A stretch of 64,000 nt of DNA from Paenibacillus auburnensis (GTDB taxonomy: Bacteria; Bacillota; Bacilli; Paenibacillales; Paenibacillaceae). The stretch spans positions 1 to 64,000 of the forward strand of contig NZ_CAKMMG010000014.1 in assembly GCF_927798115.1 (NCBI RefSeq). Direction: 5' to 3'. The notes below the pieces were generated by a model. That model saw nothing but the letters and a program-made list of their open reading frames with translations. It was not told where the DNA came from and made no database searches. A program made the position numbers and the translations under genes. Shown here one piece after another: positions 41,034 through 50,900 of this stretch (position 1 is the first letter of the stretch; each line of letters begins with the position of its first letter).

Positions 41034-42758
41034 ATGATGATTACAGATCAACTTATACTGAACGCTAAAGTGTACAACAGTTACTATAAACGGTTCGAGA
41101 CAGCGAATGTTGCCGTCAAGGAAGGGCGTTTTCTCTATGTAGGTCCGCTTGGTGCGGAGACATTCATTGCTGCAGAGACGATTGACGCTGAGGGGCAGTA
41201 TCTGGTGCCCGGGCTAATCGATATCCACCTGCATATTGAGAGCACGATGATTACACCGGAGACCTTCTCCTACGGTATTCTGCAGCACGGGGTAACAACA
41301 ATTGTCCCCGAGCCTCATGAAATGGCTAATGTATTTGGTGTGGAAGGTGTCCATGAGATGATCCGGGCCAGCCGGGACTGTAAGGTGGACATGTTCTACG
41401 CGATTCCGAGTTCGGTGCCGGCGACTCCGCTGGAGACAACGGGCGGTTCGATTGAAATTGCCGATATCGATGAGCTGATGGAAACGGAGCAGATGATCTG
41501 CCTTGGCGAAGTGATGAATTTCGTCGATGTCATCCGAGACCCGGACTGTAAAAGCAACCAGATCCTCCAGCACGTCCGCAGCAAGTATCCCGGTCTTGTC
41601 ATCGAAGGCCATACGCCGAAGCTGCTGGATCTGGATCTGCATCAGCTGATCTTTGCCGGGATTGATTCTGATCATACCCACCAGAGTATTGAGGGCCTGA
41701 CCGCACGGATTGCAGCCGGGATGTTCATCGAGATCCAGGAGAAATCGATGACCCCGGATGTGGTGGACTATCTGATTCATCATCCGGTCAGCGAGCATTT
41801 CTGCTTCGTGACCGATGATGTGATGACCGATTCGCTGGTAGCGACCGGCCATCTCGACCATCTGGTCCGCAAGGCTATTGCTATGGGTATGGCGCCGGAA
41901 GACGCGGTCTATGCGGCCACTTACACGCCGGCCCGGCGGATGAAGCTGGACGACCGCGGCGTGATCGCGCCGAACAAAACCGCCGATTATCTGCTGCTGT
42001 CGGACCTCAGCAGCTTCATGATTGAGGCGGTCTACAAGCGGGGCGCTCAGGTCTATGACCGCAAGCAGCCGCTGCCGCAGGCAGAACAGGAGCCGCAGTT
42101 CCCGGCTCATTTCTACCAGAGCGTGCAGCTCGCACCGCTTGCGGCCGCTGACTTCGCGGTGCCTGCTGCGCTTGCGGACGGCCGCTATGGTGCCCGCGTG
42201 ATGATGGTCAACAACGTGTCCACGTTTACCGAAGAGAAGCATGCGGAGGCCGAAGTGAAAGACGGCCTGCTGCAGTGGCGGGAGAGCGGCTTCGGCCTGA
42301 TCGCCACCTTCGAGCGGTACGGCAAGAACGGCAACCGTGCCTACGGCCTGATCGGCGGCGACACGATTAAGCGCGGCGCGGTTGCAACCACGTATTCGCA
42401 CGACAATCATAATTTGCTCGTGGTCGGCCATAACGCCGAGGATATGGTGCTTGCAGCCAATACTGTGATTGCCGCGCAGGGCGGCTTCTGCGTCGTCTGC
42501 GATGGCGAGGTACTTGCACTGCTTGAGCTGCCGGTCGGTGGCATTCTGACCGAAGCGCCGCTGGCTGAGACAGCGGAGCGCGTGCTTGAGCTGCGGACAG
42601 CGATGGAATCGCTGGGCTATGATCATTACAACCCGATCATGTCGATCAGCACGCATTCGCTGCCGGTCAGTCCGGCGCTGAAAATCACGGACCTTGGACT
42701 GATTGATGTCGGCGCAGGCAAGGTCGTACCGCTGCTGTTCCCGCTAGGGGAAGCGTAA
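41034..42758 (+). CDS. adeC: adenine deaminase
   Basis: A 574-residue amidohydrolase that deaminates adenine to hypoxanthine and ammonia. DIHLHIESTMITPETF carries the metal-binding histidines, followed by HGVTTIVPEPHEMANV, GEVMNFVDVI, IEGHTPKL and DSDHTHQSIEG. A C-terminal domain with THSLPVSPALKITDLGLIDV is typical of AdeC. Length is normal. AAGGAG lies eight bases before ATG 41034. As the last gene of the operon it would process adenine released by the nucleoside hydrolase. Confidence 0.94.
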   Translation: MMITDQLILNAKVYNSYYKRFETANVAVKEGRFLYVGPLGAETFIAAETIDAEGQYLVPGLIDIHLHIESTMITPETFSYGILQHGVTTIVPEPHEMANVFGVEGVHEMIRASRDCKVDMFYAIPSSVPATPLETTGGSIEIADIDELMETEQMICLGEVMNFVDVIRDPDCKSNQILQHVRSKYPGLVIEGHTPKLLDLDLHQLIFAGIDSDHTHQSIEGLTARIAAGMFIEIQEKSMTPDVVDYLIHHPVSEHFCFVTDDVMTDSLVATGHLDHLVRKAIAMGMAPEDAVYAATYTPARRMKLDDRGVIAPNKTADYLLLSDLSSFMIEAVYKRGAQVYDRKQPLPQAEQEPQFPAHFYQSVQLAPLAAADFAVPAALADGRYGARVMMVNNVSTFTEEKHAEAEVKDGLLQWRESGFGLIATFERYGKNGNRAYGLIGGDTIKRGAVATTYSHDNHNLLVVGHNAEDMVLAANTVIAAQGGFCVVCDGEVLALLELPVGGILTEAPLAETAERVLELRTAMESLGYDHYNPIMSISTHSLPVSPALKITDLGLIDVGAGKVVPLLFPLGEA

Positions 42759-42802
42759 GCAAGAACTGCTGGCGTCAGATTGTGGCGAAGCGGATATAGA
42801 AG

Positions 42803-42836
42803 AGGGGGCGTCCCATGGGGGATGCCCCTTTTTTAA
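42803..42836 (+). terminator. terminator of the nucleoside operon
   Basis: AGGGGGCGTCCC pairs with GGGGATGCCCCTT around ATG, followed by TTTTTTAAA. Confidence 0.88.
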
Positions 42837-42922
42837 ATTCAGTAATAGCAGCGGAATAAGGCTCCCTGCTCCGTAATGACCTCCAAATCATTCACAGACA
42901 TTTTGAGTGTGGTCCAACAAAA

Positions 42923-43110
42923 TAAGTGTACTTTCTGCAGCTAAAATGAGAGGCAGCTCATGGGTTTTTGAAATAGTTGTAGTACGTACACTTAAAAGGG
43001 CAGAAAAGGCCCCTTTTCCTCGAAACAGCCGTGTTTAGTTGCACAGAGTGCAGCTATTTTGGGAATAACGCCGAAAAAACCATTTTTAGCTGTACAAAGT
43101 GCAGTTATGT
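42923..43110. repeat. dispersed TTTAG..GTGCAG repeat, tandem and inverted copies
   Basis: TTTAGTTGCACAGAGTGCAG begins at 43034 and TTTAGCTGTACAAAGTGCAG at 43085, exactly 51 bases apart. An inverted, diverged copy (GTACTTTCTGCAGCTAAAA) lies at about 42927-42945. A related copy occurs at 61711-61735. The rest of the 526-bp gap between adeC and the CYTH gene has no recognised feature. Confidence 0.75.
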
Positions 43111-43284
43111 TGATGATCTAGAAAATCCAACTAAATGTGTCAGCCAACCTGTCCTGCCATGTCCCCCGGGCGCCAAGTTTCACCGTCACCGATTGACTAA
43201 CGTATGACCTGCCCCTATGATGATAAATAATATAAAACATCGCAGAGCGCATAACGTATAGCGTTATAGAGGGAGAGAGACAGC

Positions 43285-43779
43285 ATGGGGATGGAGATTG
43301 AACGCAAGTTCCTGCTGCCGGAATATCCGGAGCAGCTGATTGAGGGAGGACAGCTCAACGTGCTTACCCGGCACAGCATTGACCAGACGTATCTGGCGAT
43401 TGAGGACGGGCAGGAGCTGCGGGTGCGCAAAATAACAGATCTGGATTCGGGTGAGGTTACCTTCACGCACACCTTCAAGGACGGCAAGGGCATCAGCCGG
43501 AAGGAGATCGAATACAACATCTCCGAAGGTTTATATAACCAGATGATTGAGGCCGTGAAGGCCGTGCCTCTGGTCAAAACCCGCACTACTGCCGTATGGA
43601 ACGGCACCACGGTAGAGATCGATGTCTACACTCAGCTTGAGCTTACGGTGATCGAGGTTGAATTCGATTCGCTGGAGGAAGCGGAGAGCTTCACCGCCCC
43701 TGAATGGTTCGGCGAAGATGTCAGCGTAGCGAAGCAGTACAGCAACAAAACCGTCTGGAAGCAGCTTCAGCAGAAGTAA
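43285..43779 (+). CDS. CYTH domain-containing protein
   Basis: A 164-residue CYTH (triphosphate tunnel metalloenzyme) protein. The N-terminal ExExK motif is EIERK at residues 4-8, followed by QTYLAI, LRVRKI and KTRTTAVWNGTTVEIDVY with alternating basic and acidic tunnel residues. Family members are inorganic triphosphatases, thiamine triphosphatases or class IV adenylate cyclases; bacterial members of this size are most often triphosphatases. GGGAGAGAG precedes ATG 43285. It is monocistronic. Confidence 0.9.
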   Translation: MGMEIERKFLLPEYPEQLIEGGQLNVLTRHSIDQTYLAIEDGQELRVRKITDLDSGEVTFTHTFKDGKGISRKEIEYNISEGLYNQMIEAVKAVPLVKTRTTAVWNGTTVEIDVYTQLELTVIEVEFDSLEEAESFTAPEWFGEDVSVAKQYSNKTVWKQLQQK

Positions 43780-43908
43780 GGCGCGGCAGCCGTATTTTTT
43801 TCACAAAAGTTGACACGGAAGTAACGGACTTTAACGCTTAAACGTGTTAATATATAGGGTAGTTCTATATAGGGTAAATAAAGAGGGGCTCAGGAGGATG
43901 ATACTGGT

Positions 43909-45297
43909 ATGGAGTATATAAGCACAAGAGGAAATGTGGAAGCTAGAGGCTTTATTGATACAGTTCTGATGGGGCTGGCGGATGACGGCGGGCTGATGGT
44001 TCCGGTGCAGATCCCGGTAATTTCCCCGGACATGCTGGAGGAATGGCGGAAGCTTAGCTTCCAGGAGCTGTTTCTGGAGATTTTCTCCCATTATACCAAC
44101 GATGAAATTCCTTACGATGATCTCAAAGAAATGGTGTACACCAGCTACGGCAATTTCCGTGCGCCGGAGGTGACACCTCTTCATAAAGTAAATGATTCCT
44201 TATACGTGCTTGAGCTGTTCCATGGACCTACGTTTGCGTTCAAGGATGTGGCGCTGCAGTTTATGGGCGAGCTGTATTCTTACATTGCCAAGGTGCGGGG
44301 CGAGATTATCCATATTCTCGGGGCGACCTCGGGTGATACCGGTGCGGCGGCGATTCAGGGCGTACGCGGCAAAGAAGGCATCAAGATCTGTATCCTGCAT
44401 CCGCATAACAAGGTGAGCAAGGTACAGGAGCTGCAAATGACGACTGTGGACGACAGCAATGTGCTGAATCTGTCCGTCGAAGGCAACTTCGATGATTGCC
44501 AGAAGGTGATCAAGGAGCTGTTCGCGGATCTGGACTTCAAAGGCAAATACCACCTGCGGGCGATCAACTCGATCAACTTCGTGCGTATCCTGGCCCAGAC
44601 CGTCTATTATTTCTATGCTTACCTGCAAATCGGGAACAGCGGCAGCAAGAAGATCAATATCAGTGTGCCTTCGGGTAACTTCGGCAACATTTTCTCCGGT
44701 TTCCTGGCCCAAAAAATGGGGCTGCCGATCAACAAGCTGATCATCGCCACGAATGAAAATAACATCCTCGAACGCTTCGTGCTGACCGGCGAATACAAAC
44801 CAGGCGGCTTTACGAGCACGTACAGCCCTTCGATGGATATCCAGGTGGCGAGCAATTTTGAGCGCTATCTGTATTATTTGCTGGATGAGGATGCAGTGAA
44901 GCTCTCGGAGTATATGGCGGGACTTGCGGCAGACGGGAAAATTACAGTTGACGGTGAGCTGTTCGCACGGGTGCAGGCTGATTTTGCGGCACTGGGCGTC
45001 AAGAATCAGCAGTGCCTCGATATTATCGGCAAATACCAGCAGGAGTACAGCTATCTGCTTGATCCGCACACGGCCTGCGGGATCGCAGCTTATGAGGCTT
45101 TCGGCGGACCGGATGAAGTGACAGTTACCTTTGCTACCGCACACCCGGCGAAGTTCGATGAAGCGATTGCCCTGACCGGCATTAAGCAGGAGTTCCCGGC
45201 GCCAATTTCCGCATTGTTCGAGATGCCGCAGCATATGACGGTTGTGGAGCATGACAAGGCGGCGATTGTGCGCGAGCTGCAGGCTTTTTACGGATAA
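43909..45297 (+). CDS. thrC: threonine synthase
   Basis: A 462-residue PLP enzyme converting O-phosphohomoserine to threonine. The N-terminal Thr_synth_N domain (EYISTRGN, GLADDGGLMVP) marks the long form of E. coli and yeast type, distinct from the short Bacillus subtilis form of about 350 residues. The PLP lysine lies in FAFKDVALQ (about residue 112) and the glycine-rich phosphate loop in GATSGDTGAAA. AGGAGG lies 11-12 bases before ATG 43909. Homoserine pathway genes are not adjacent. Confidence 0.95.
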   Translation: MEYISTRGNVEARGFIDTVLMGLADDGGLMVPVQIPVISPDMLEEWRKLSFQELFLEIFSHYTNDEIPYDDLKEMVYTSYGNFRAPEVTPLHKVNDSLYVLELFHGPTFAFKDVALQFMGELYSYIAKVRGEIIHILGATSGDTGAAAIQGVRGKEGIKICILHPHNKVSKVQELQMTTVDDSNVLNLSVEGNFDDCQKVIKELFADLDFKGKYHLRAINSINFVRILAQTVYYFYAYLQIGNSGSKKINISVPSGNFGNIFSGFLAQKMGLPINKLIIATNENNILERFVLTGEYKPGGFTSTYSPSMDIQVASNFERYLYYLLDEDAVKLSEYMAGLAADGKITVDGELFARVQADFAALGVKNQQCLDIIGKYQQEYSYLLDPHTACGIAAYEAFGGPDEVTVTFATAHPAKFDEAIALTGIKQEFPAPISALFEMPQHMTVVEHDKAAIVRELQAFYG

Positions 45298-45356
45298 CTA
45301 GCGCTGGGACGTTCACGAGTTGAACCTACTTCAGCACCCTATATGAAAAGTACGTG

Positions 45357-45395
45357 CAAAAGGCCCCGTTTCTCGAGAAGAACGGAGGCCTTTTT
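45357..45395 (+). terminator. terminator of thrC
   Basis: AAAAGGCC and CGTT pair with AACG and AGGCCTTTTT around a loop, with a T-rich 3' arm. The remaining 240 bases up to the oxidoreductase gene show only AT-rich promoter-like sequence. Confidence 0.82.
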
Positions 45396-45636
45396 GGCGT
45401 ATAGCTGGAATTAGCCTGCAACTCCGGAGGCTGCACAGAACATCGTTACTTTTTTCACATAAATAGGCTTGCAGGATTTGTCGTAAATTCTGATTGAAAA
45501 GTGGACATACCTATCACGGAATGAGAAAATAGCAGGTAGAGAGCAGCAAAAGAAGCGGAAACGTGTCCGCGGGAAAAGAAGGAACTTATAATCATCCGGC
45601 ATTAGTCGTATATTTAAAAAAAGGACGGGATCACTC

Positions 45637-46623
45637 ATGACAATTCGTTTCGGGGTCGTAGGCACCAACTGGATTACAGACCGCTTTATTCAAGCCGGGC
45701 TGGAGAATGAGGAATTTATTCTGACAGCGGTATATTCCCGTACAGAAGAAAAGGGCCTTGCTTTTGCCGCCAAATACGCGGGAGCCGCCATCTATACCAA
45801 TCTGGAGGATATGGTGTCCAGCGGAGAAGTGGACGCAGTGTACATCGCAAGTCCCAATTCGATGCATGCCGAGCAGGCGCTGATCTGTATGAATCACGGC
45901 AAACATGTGCTGTGCGAAAAACCGGCTGCCTCCAATAGCAGCGAGCTGCAGAAGATGATCGAGGCTGCGCGGAGCAATGATGTGCTTCTGATGGAAGCGA
46001 TGAAATCGACCTTTATGCCGAATTTCGGCGTGATTAAAGATAATCTTTATAAGCTGGGCAGGGTACGGCGTTACTTCGCCAGCTATTGTCAATACTCGTC
46101 CAGATACGATGCGTACCGGCAGGGAACGGTGCTGAATGCTTTTAACCCGGAATATTCGAACGGCTCACTGATGGATCTGGGGATTTACTGCCTGTATCCG
46201 ATGGTGGCGCTATTCGGCAAACCGGATTCGGTAAAGGCCACAGGCGTTATGCTCTCTTCCGGGGTAGACGGCGAAGGCAGCATGGTGATGCGATATTCGC
46301 ATATGGATGCCGTCGTGATGCATTCGAAGATTACCGATTCCTATCTGCCGGCAGAAATTCAGGGGGAGAATGGAACGATGGTGATTGATAAGATCAACCA
46401 GCCGTACCAGGTCAAAATCCAATACCGCGACGGAACGGTGGAGGAGCTCACCCTGCCGCAGGTGTTCGAGCCGATGTACTATGAAGCGTATGAGTTTATT
46501 AATCTGCTCAAAAACGGACAACGTGAGAGCACAGTCAACAGTCACGCCAATTCCTTGGCGGTAGCAGAGATCATGGAGGAAGCGAGACGGCAGATCGGCC
46601 TCCGCTATACCTCGGATATATAG
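45637..46623 (+). CDS. Gfo/Idh/MocA family oxidoreductase
   Basis: A 328-residue NAD(P)-dependent oxidoreductase. The Rossmann motif is FGVVGTNWITDRFI, the hallmark EKP motif is in KHVLCEKPAASN, and the C-terminal half is the alpha/beta substrate domain with MEAMKSTFMPNF and SLMDLGIYCLYP. Members oxidise sugars, inositols or trans-dihydrodiols; the substrate is not visible. A Shine-Dalgarno AAAGGACGGG precedes ATG 45637. It is followed after 18 bases by a radical SAM gene, with which it probably forms an operon. Confidence 0.92.
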   Translation: MTIRFGVVGTNWITDRFIQAGLENEEFILTAVYSRTEEKGLAFAAKYAGAAIYTNLEDMVSSGEVDAVYIASPNSMHAEQALICMNHGKHVLCEKPAASNSSELQKMIEAARSNDVLLMEAMKSTFMPNFGVIKDNLYKLGRVRRYFASYCQYSSRYDAYRQGTVLNAFNPEYSNGSLMDLGIYCLYPMVALFGKPDSVKATGVMLSSGVDGEGSMVMRYSHMDAVVMHSKITDSYLPAEIQGENGTMVIDKINQPYQVKIQYRDGTVEELTLPQVFEPMYYEAYEFINLLKNGQRESTVNSHANSLAVAEIMEEARRQIGLRYTSDI

Positions 46624-46641
46624 TGAAATGGGGAGCAGCAC

Positions 46642-47517
46642 TTGAAGACTTTTAAAAAGGTTTACATCGAGATTACAAGCGTCTGCAACCTTGCTTGCAG
46701 CTTCTGCCCGCCAACCGAGCGGCAGAAGAACTTCATGAAGCCGGATACCTTTAGCACAATTCTTGATGAGATTAAGCCGCACAGTAATCACATCTATCTT
46801 CATGTCAAAGGCGAGCCGCTGCTGCATCCGAAGATTGGTGAGCTGCTGGACATTGCAGATGCCAAAGGCTTCAAGGTCAATATCACGACCAACGGAACGC
46901 TGATCCATAAGGCGGGGCCGAAAATTATCGGCAAGCCGGCGCTGCGCCAGATGAACTTCTCCCTGCACAGCTTCGATGGACATGAAGGCTCGGAGAACCG
47001 AGAGGGGTATTTGAAGGAGATTATTTCTTTTGTGCGGGAAGCTGCGGCACAAGGGGTCATCATCTCCTTCCGGCTCTGGAATCTGACGGAAGATAACCAG
47101 ACCAATCTGACGCGGAGCCGCAACCGCGAGACGCTGGCTGTGCTGGAGGAGGCGTTCAATCTGGACTTCAAGATTGAGGAGAAGGTCGTTCCAGGCAGCG
47201 GCGTCCGCATTGCGCCGCGCATCTATCTGAACCAGGACCACGAGTTCAGATGGCCGGCACTGCACGAGCCGGAGGATGACGGCAAAGGCTTCTGCCACGC
47301 GCTGCGCAGCCAGGCGGCGGTGCTGGTGGACGGCACGGTGGTGCCGTGCTGTCTCGATGGCGAGGGGGTTATCAACCTCGGCAACATCCATGAGCGGCCG
47401 TTCTCCGAGATTGTCGAGGGCGAGCGGGCGAACAATCTGTTCTACGGCTTCTCCCGCAGGGAAGCAGTAGAGGAGCTGTGCCGCAAGTGCGGGTACCGGC
47501 AGCGGTTCGGTACGTAG
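46642..47517 (+). CDS. radical SAM/SPASM domain protein
   Basis: A 291-residue radical SAM protein. CNLACSFC gives the CxxxCxxC cluster-binding site at about residues 15-22. A SPASM-like C-terminus has cysteines at GFCHAL, VPCCLDG and LCRKCG, enough for an additional iron-sulfur cluster. SPASM enzymes modify peptides or act as sulfatase maturases and related enzymes; no precursor peptide or sulfatase is adjacent. The start is TTG 46642 preceded by GGGGAG. The coupling to a Gfo/Idh oxidoreductase is unexplained. Confidence 0.88.
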   Translation: MKTFKKVYIEITSVCNLACSFCPPTERQKNFMKPDTFSTILDEIKPHSNHIYLHVKGEPLLHPKIGELLDIADAKGFKVNITTNGTLIHKAGPKIIGKPALRQMNFSLHSFDGHEGSENREGYLKEIISFVREAAAQGVIISFRLWNLTEDNQTNLTRSRNRETLAVLEEAFNLDFKIEEKVVPGSGVRIAPRIYLNQDHEFRWPALHEPEDDGKGFCHALRSQAAVLVDGTVVPCCLDGEGVINLGNIHERPFSEIVEGERANNLFYGFSRREAVEELCRKCGYRQRFGT

Positions 47518-47605
47518 GCCGGAGACAGATGATGTCGTAGCCAGCAACAAGGGTAGCCTGCTAACCATTCCAGCAGTTGCCCTGCCACTAGATAAGCAAA
47601 CCATA

Positions 47606-47633
47606 GCAAGCTTCCGCCGGAAGCTTGCTTTTT
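47606..47633 (+). terminator. terminator of the radical SAM gene
   Basis: GCAAGCTTCC-GCC-GGAAGCTTGC, a perfect ten-bp stem, is followed by TTTTTGG. Confidence 0.92.
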
Positions 47634-47998
47634 GGCGTGTTTTGGGAGAGGATCCCACGAAAAGAGGCGTTGCCGGAAGCTGGCACCATGAACGCTCACA
47701 GTCTACTCATTCTGATGATCGGAGCTCCTCACCTAAGTCGACTTTACCTATTACAGGCCATATTACCTATGGGTACCCGGGTAGATGAACTCTTTCATCG
47801 ACAGAGTGGCGCATGTAATCGTATTCACGGTGCTTAAAATATTAATATTTTAATATAAAATACTTCAATTTTAACGCATATGGGTCGATAAATAGGAAAA
47901 AAGGTCTATATGTTTCTGTTTATGACCTCTAAAGGAGGGTAATTGTCCACATAATCCCATATTTTGGGTTGATTTTGTCATATGAAAGGAGTCATCTA
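47634..47998 (+). other. leader and promoter region of the giant surface protein
   Basis: About 365 bases without a gene. The distal part is AT-rich (AAATATTAATATTTTAATAT near 47840), then AGGTC...GACCT (47902-47928) can form a small hairpin, followed by a second Shine-Dalgarno-like AAAGGAGGG (47930-47939) with no gene behind it. A long structured 5' leader is usual for abundant surface proteins. No known riboswitch class was recognised. Confidence 0.35.
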
Positions 47999-50900
47999 TT
48001 GAAATTTAGAGCGATCAAAAAAACAGCCATCTCCTTATTGGCCCTCTTGTTGCTGACCATGACCTTCCTGCCCCAGGTCCGTTCTGTCTATGCCAGCGGA
48101 TTGGACCTCACCGGGACTGGAAATGGATGGTTGACCGTCTATCCTAAAAACAGCCAATTTGATTACGTCGGCGACCAGCAGACCGGAAGCGGCAGTGTAG
48201 CGCAAGACATCGTCGGGGATGCAAACAATCCTCCTTTTTACGTTAACTATGATTCGGCTGCGGGTGAAATCGGCTTTCGGATCCGTGTGAACAATCTGGA
48301 TGGAACCCAGAAGGACAAGTTTACAAGCTTTGCGTTTGTGGGGGTGGATGCCAACGGGAACGGGGGTATCGACTTTTTCTTAGGCGTTTATAATCCGACA
48401 AACAACAACGGGAAGATCGGTATCTATAATGCTGATCCTAACAAGGCGAATACCTCGCCCAGCACGACGGGTATCATCAATCCTGCGCTCATCTCTTATG
48501 TACCGAGTGCTAACCAGAATTACTCGTTGATGCAGGCTACTGGAAGCAGCTTTTCAGGCGACAGTGACTATTTTGTGACCTTTAAAGTCAAGGTTGCAGA
48601 CATTAATACGGCAATGGCGAGCAGGGGAATTACTGTGACTGCTACCTCCCCTCTGCAATATATTATCGGCACTGCTGCCCAGGACAACTCTTTTAATCAG
48701 GATATCGCGGGCACGCAGGGCATAAGCACTAATGATACTACTACGTGGAAGGACCTCGGCGTCTTTTCGCCGCCCGTCAATGTTACGGGTACGATCCTGA
48801 ACACGGCGCCAAGCGCAGTAGCGGATACGCTGACTGTAGCCGAGAACGGCTCGGGAAGCTTGACCGTAACGGCAAACGATACGGATGCCGAGAACGGGCT
48901 TGTCCCATCGACGGTAAAGCTTAATACACTACCGTCGCACGGTACGGTCACTGTAGGCACGAACGGCCAGGTGACATACACGCCGAACGAGGGCTACAGC
49001 GGCAGCGATAGCTTCACGTACACCGTCAAGGATACGGACGGAGCAGAATCTAACCCGGCCACGGTAAGCGTGACGGTGACAGCGGCTCCAATCCTGAACA
49101 CGGCGCCAAGCGCGGTAGCAGACACGCTGACCGTAGCCGAGAACGGCTCGGGAAGTGTAACGGTAACGGCGAACGATACGGATGCCGAGAACGGGCTTGT
49201 CCCATCGACGGTAGCGATCAAAACGCAGCCGTCGCATGGTTCGGCCACCGTAGGCGCGAACGGACAGGTTACGTACACGCCGAATGAGGGCTACAGCGGC
49301 AGTGACAGCTTCACGTACACCGTCAAGGATACGGACGGAGCGGAGTCCAACCCGGCCACGGTAAGCGTGACGGTGACAGCGGCTCCAATCCTGAACACGG
49401 CGCCAAGCGCGGTTGCAGATACGCTGACCGTAGCCGAGAACGGCTCGGGAAGTGTAACGGTAACGGCAAACGATACGGATGCCGAGAACGGGCTTGTCCC
49501 ATCGACGGTAAAGCTTAAGACACTACCGTCACACGGTACGGCCACCGTAGACACGAACGGCCAGGTGACGTATACGCCGAACGCGGGCTATAGCGGCAGC
49601 GACAGCTTCACGTATACCGTCAAGGATACGGACGGAGCGGAGTCCAACCCGGCCACGGTGAGCGTGACGGTGACAGCGCCTCCGGTCCTGAACACGGCGC
49701 CAAGCGCGGTAGCGGATACGCTGACCGTAGCCGAGAACGGCTCGGGAAGCTTGGCCGTAACGGCGAACGATACGGACGCCGAGAACGGGCTTGACCCGTC
49801 GACGGTAGCGATCAAGACGCAGCCGTCGCACGGTAAGGCCACCGTAGGCACGAACGGCCAGGTGACGTACACGCCGAACGAGGGCTACAGCGGCAGCGAC
49901 AGCTTCACGTACACCGTCTTGGATACGGACGGAGCGGAGTCCAACCCGGCCACGGTAAGTGTGACGGTGACAGTGGCTCCGATCCTGAACACGGCACCAA
50001 GCGCCGCAGCAGATACGCTGACCTTAGCCGAGAACGGCTCGGGAAGCGTAACGGTAACTGCTAATGATTCAGATGCCGAGGACGGGCTTGACCCGTCGAC
50101 GGTAGCGATCAAGACGCAGCCGTCGCATGGTACAGTCATCGTAGGGACGAACGGTCAGGTGATGTACACGCCGAACGCCGGCTACAGCGGCAGCGACAGC
50201 TTCACGTACACCGTCAAGGATACTGACGGAGCGGAATCCAACCCGGCCACGGTAAGTGTGACGGTGACAGCGGCCAACGGAATTCCTGCGGCATTACCGC
50301 AGCTCGTTGAGATCAACGAAGGGGCCGTAGCGGTAACGGTTATTCTTGAAGGCACCGACCGCGAAACGATCACTGGACTGGTTTACCAGATCACCACTCA
50401 GCCGTCACAGGGTACCCTTACCTTACAAAGCGGCAATATCTATTTGTATACACCGGCCCCGGGCTTTACATCGGGTACGGACAGCTTCAGCTTCACCGTG
50501 ACGGACGGGAACGGCCAGACGAGTCCGCCGGTTCAGGTGACGATTCAGATGAACAAGGCGCTCAACGGCTGGGTCGGCAATAAGCTTGAAGGCGATCCGT
50601 CTGTCGTGAATGCAGTGCCCGGCTATCCGCTGAAGTTCTCGGCCGTAAGCCCGCTGTCGGCCCATGAGGTCAAGGCGACAATCGGAGGCGGCACTGTCAG
50701 TCTTGAGTTAGCCAATCCTGCTACCTTCCTTCAGGACGGCTACAAACGGTGGGAGAGTACGGGCTATCTGCTTACCACACCGCTGGCCGCAGGTTCTTAC
50801 ACGGTAATGTTCCAGGCGTTTAAGGCTGACGGCACACCGCTGCCCGCCGAGACCCGCCTGGCCGATAACGGATTCCAGGTACTAGCGCACTCACTGGCGC

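Noticed and set aside
48697-50373. Minus-strand frames inside the Ig-repeat gene
   Set aside because: They are recurring shadows of the 297-bp repeats with no start signals.
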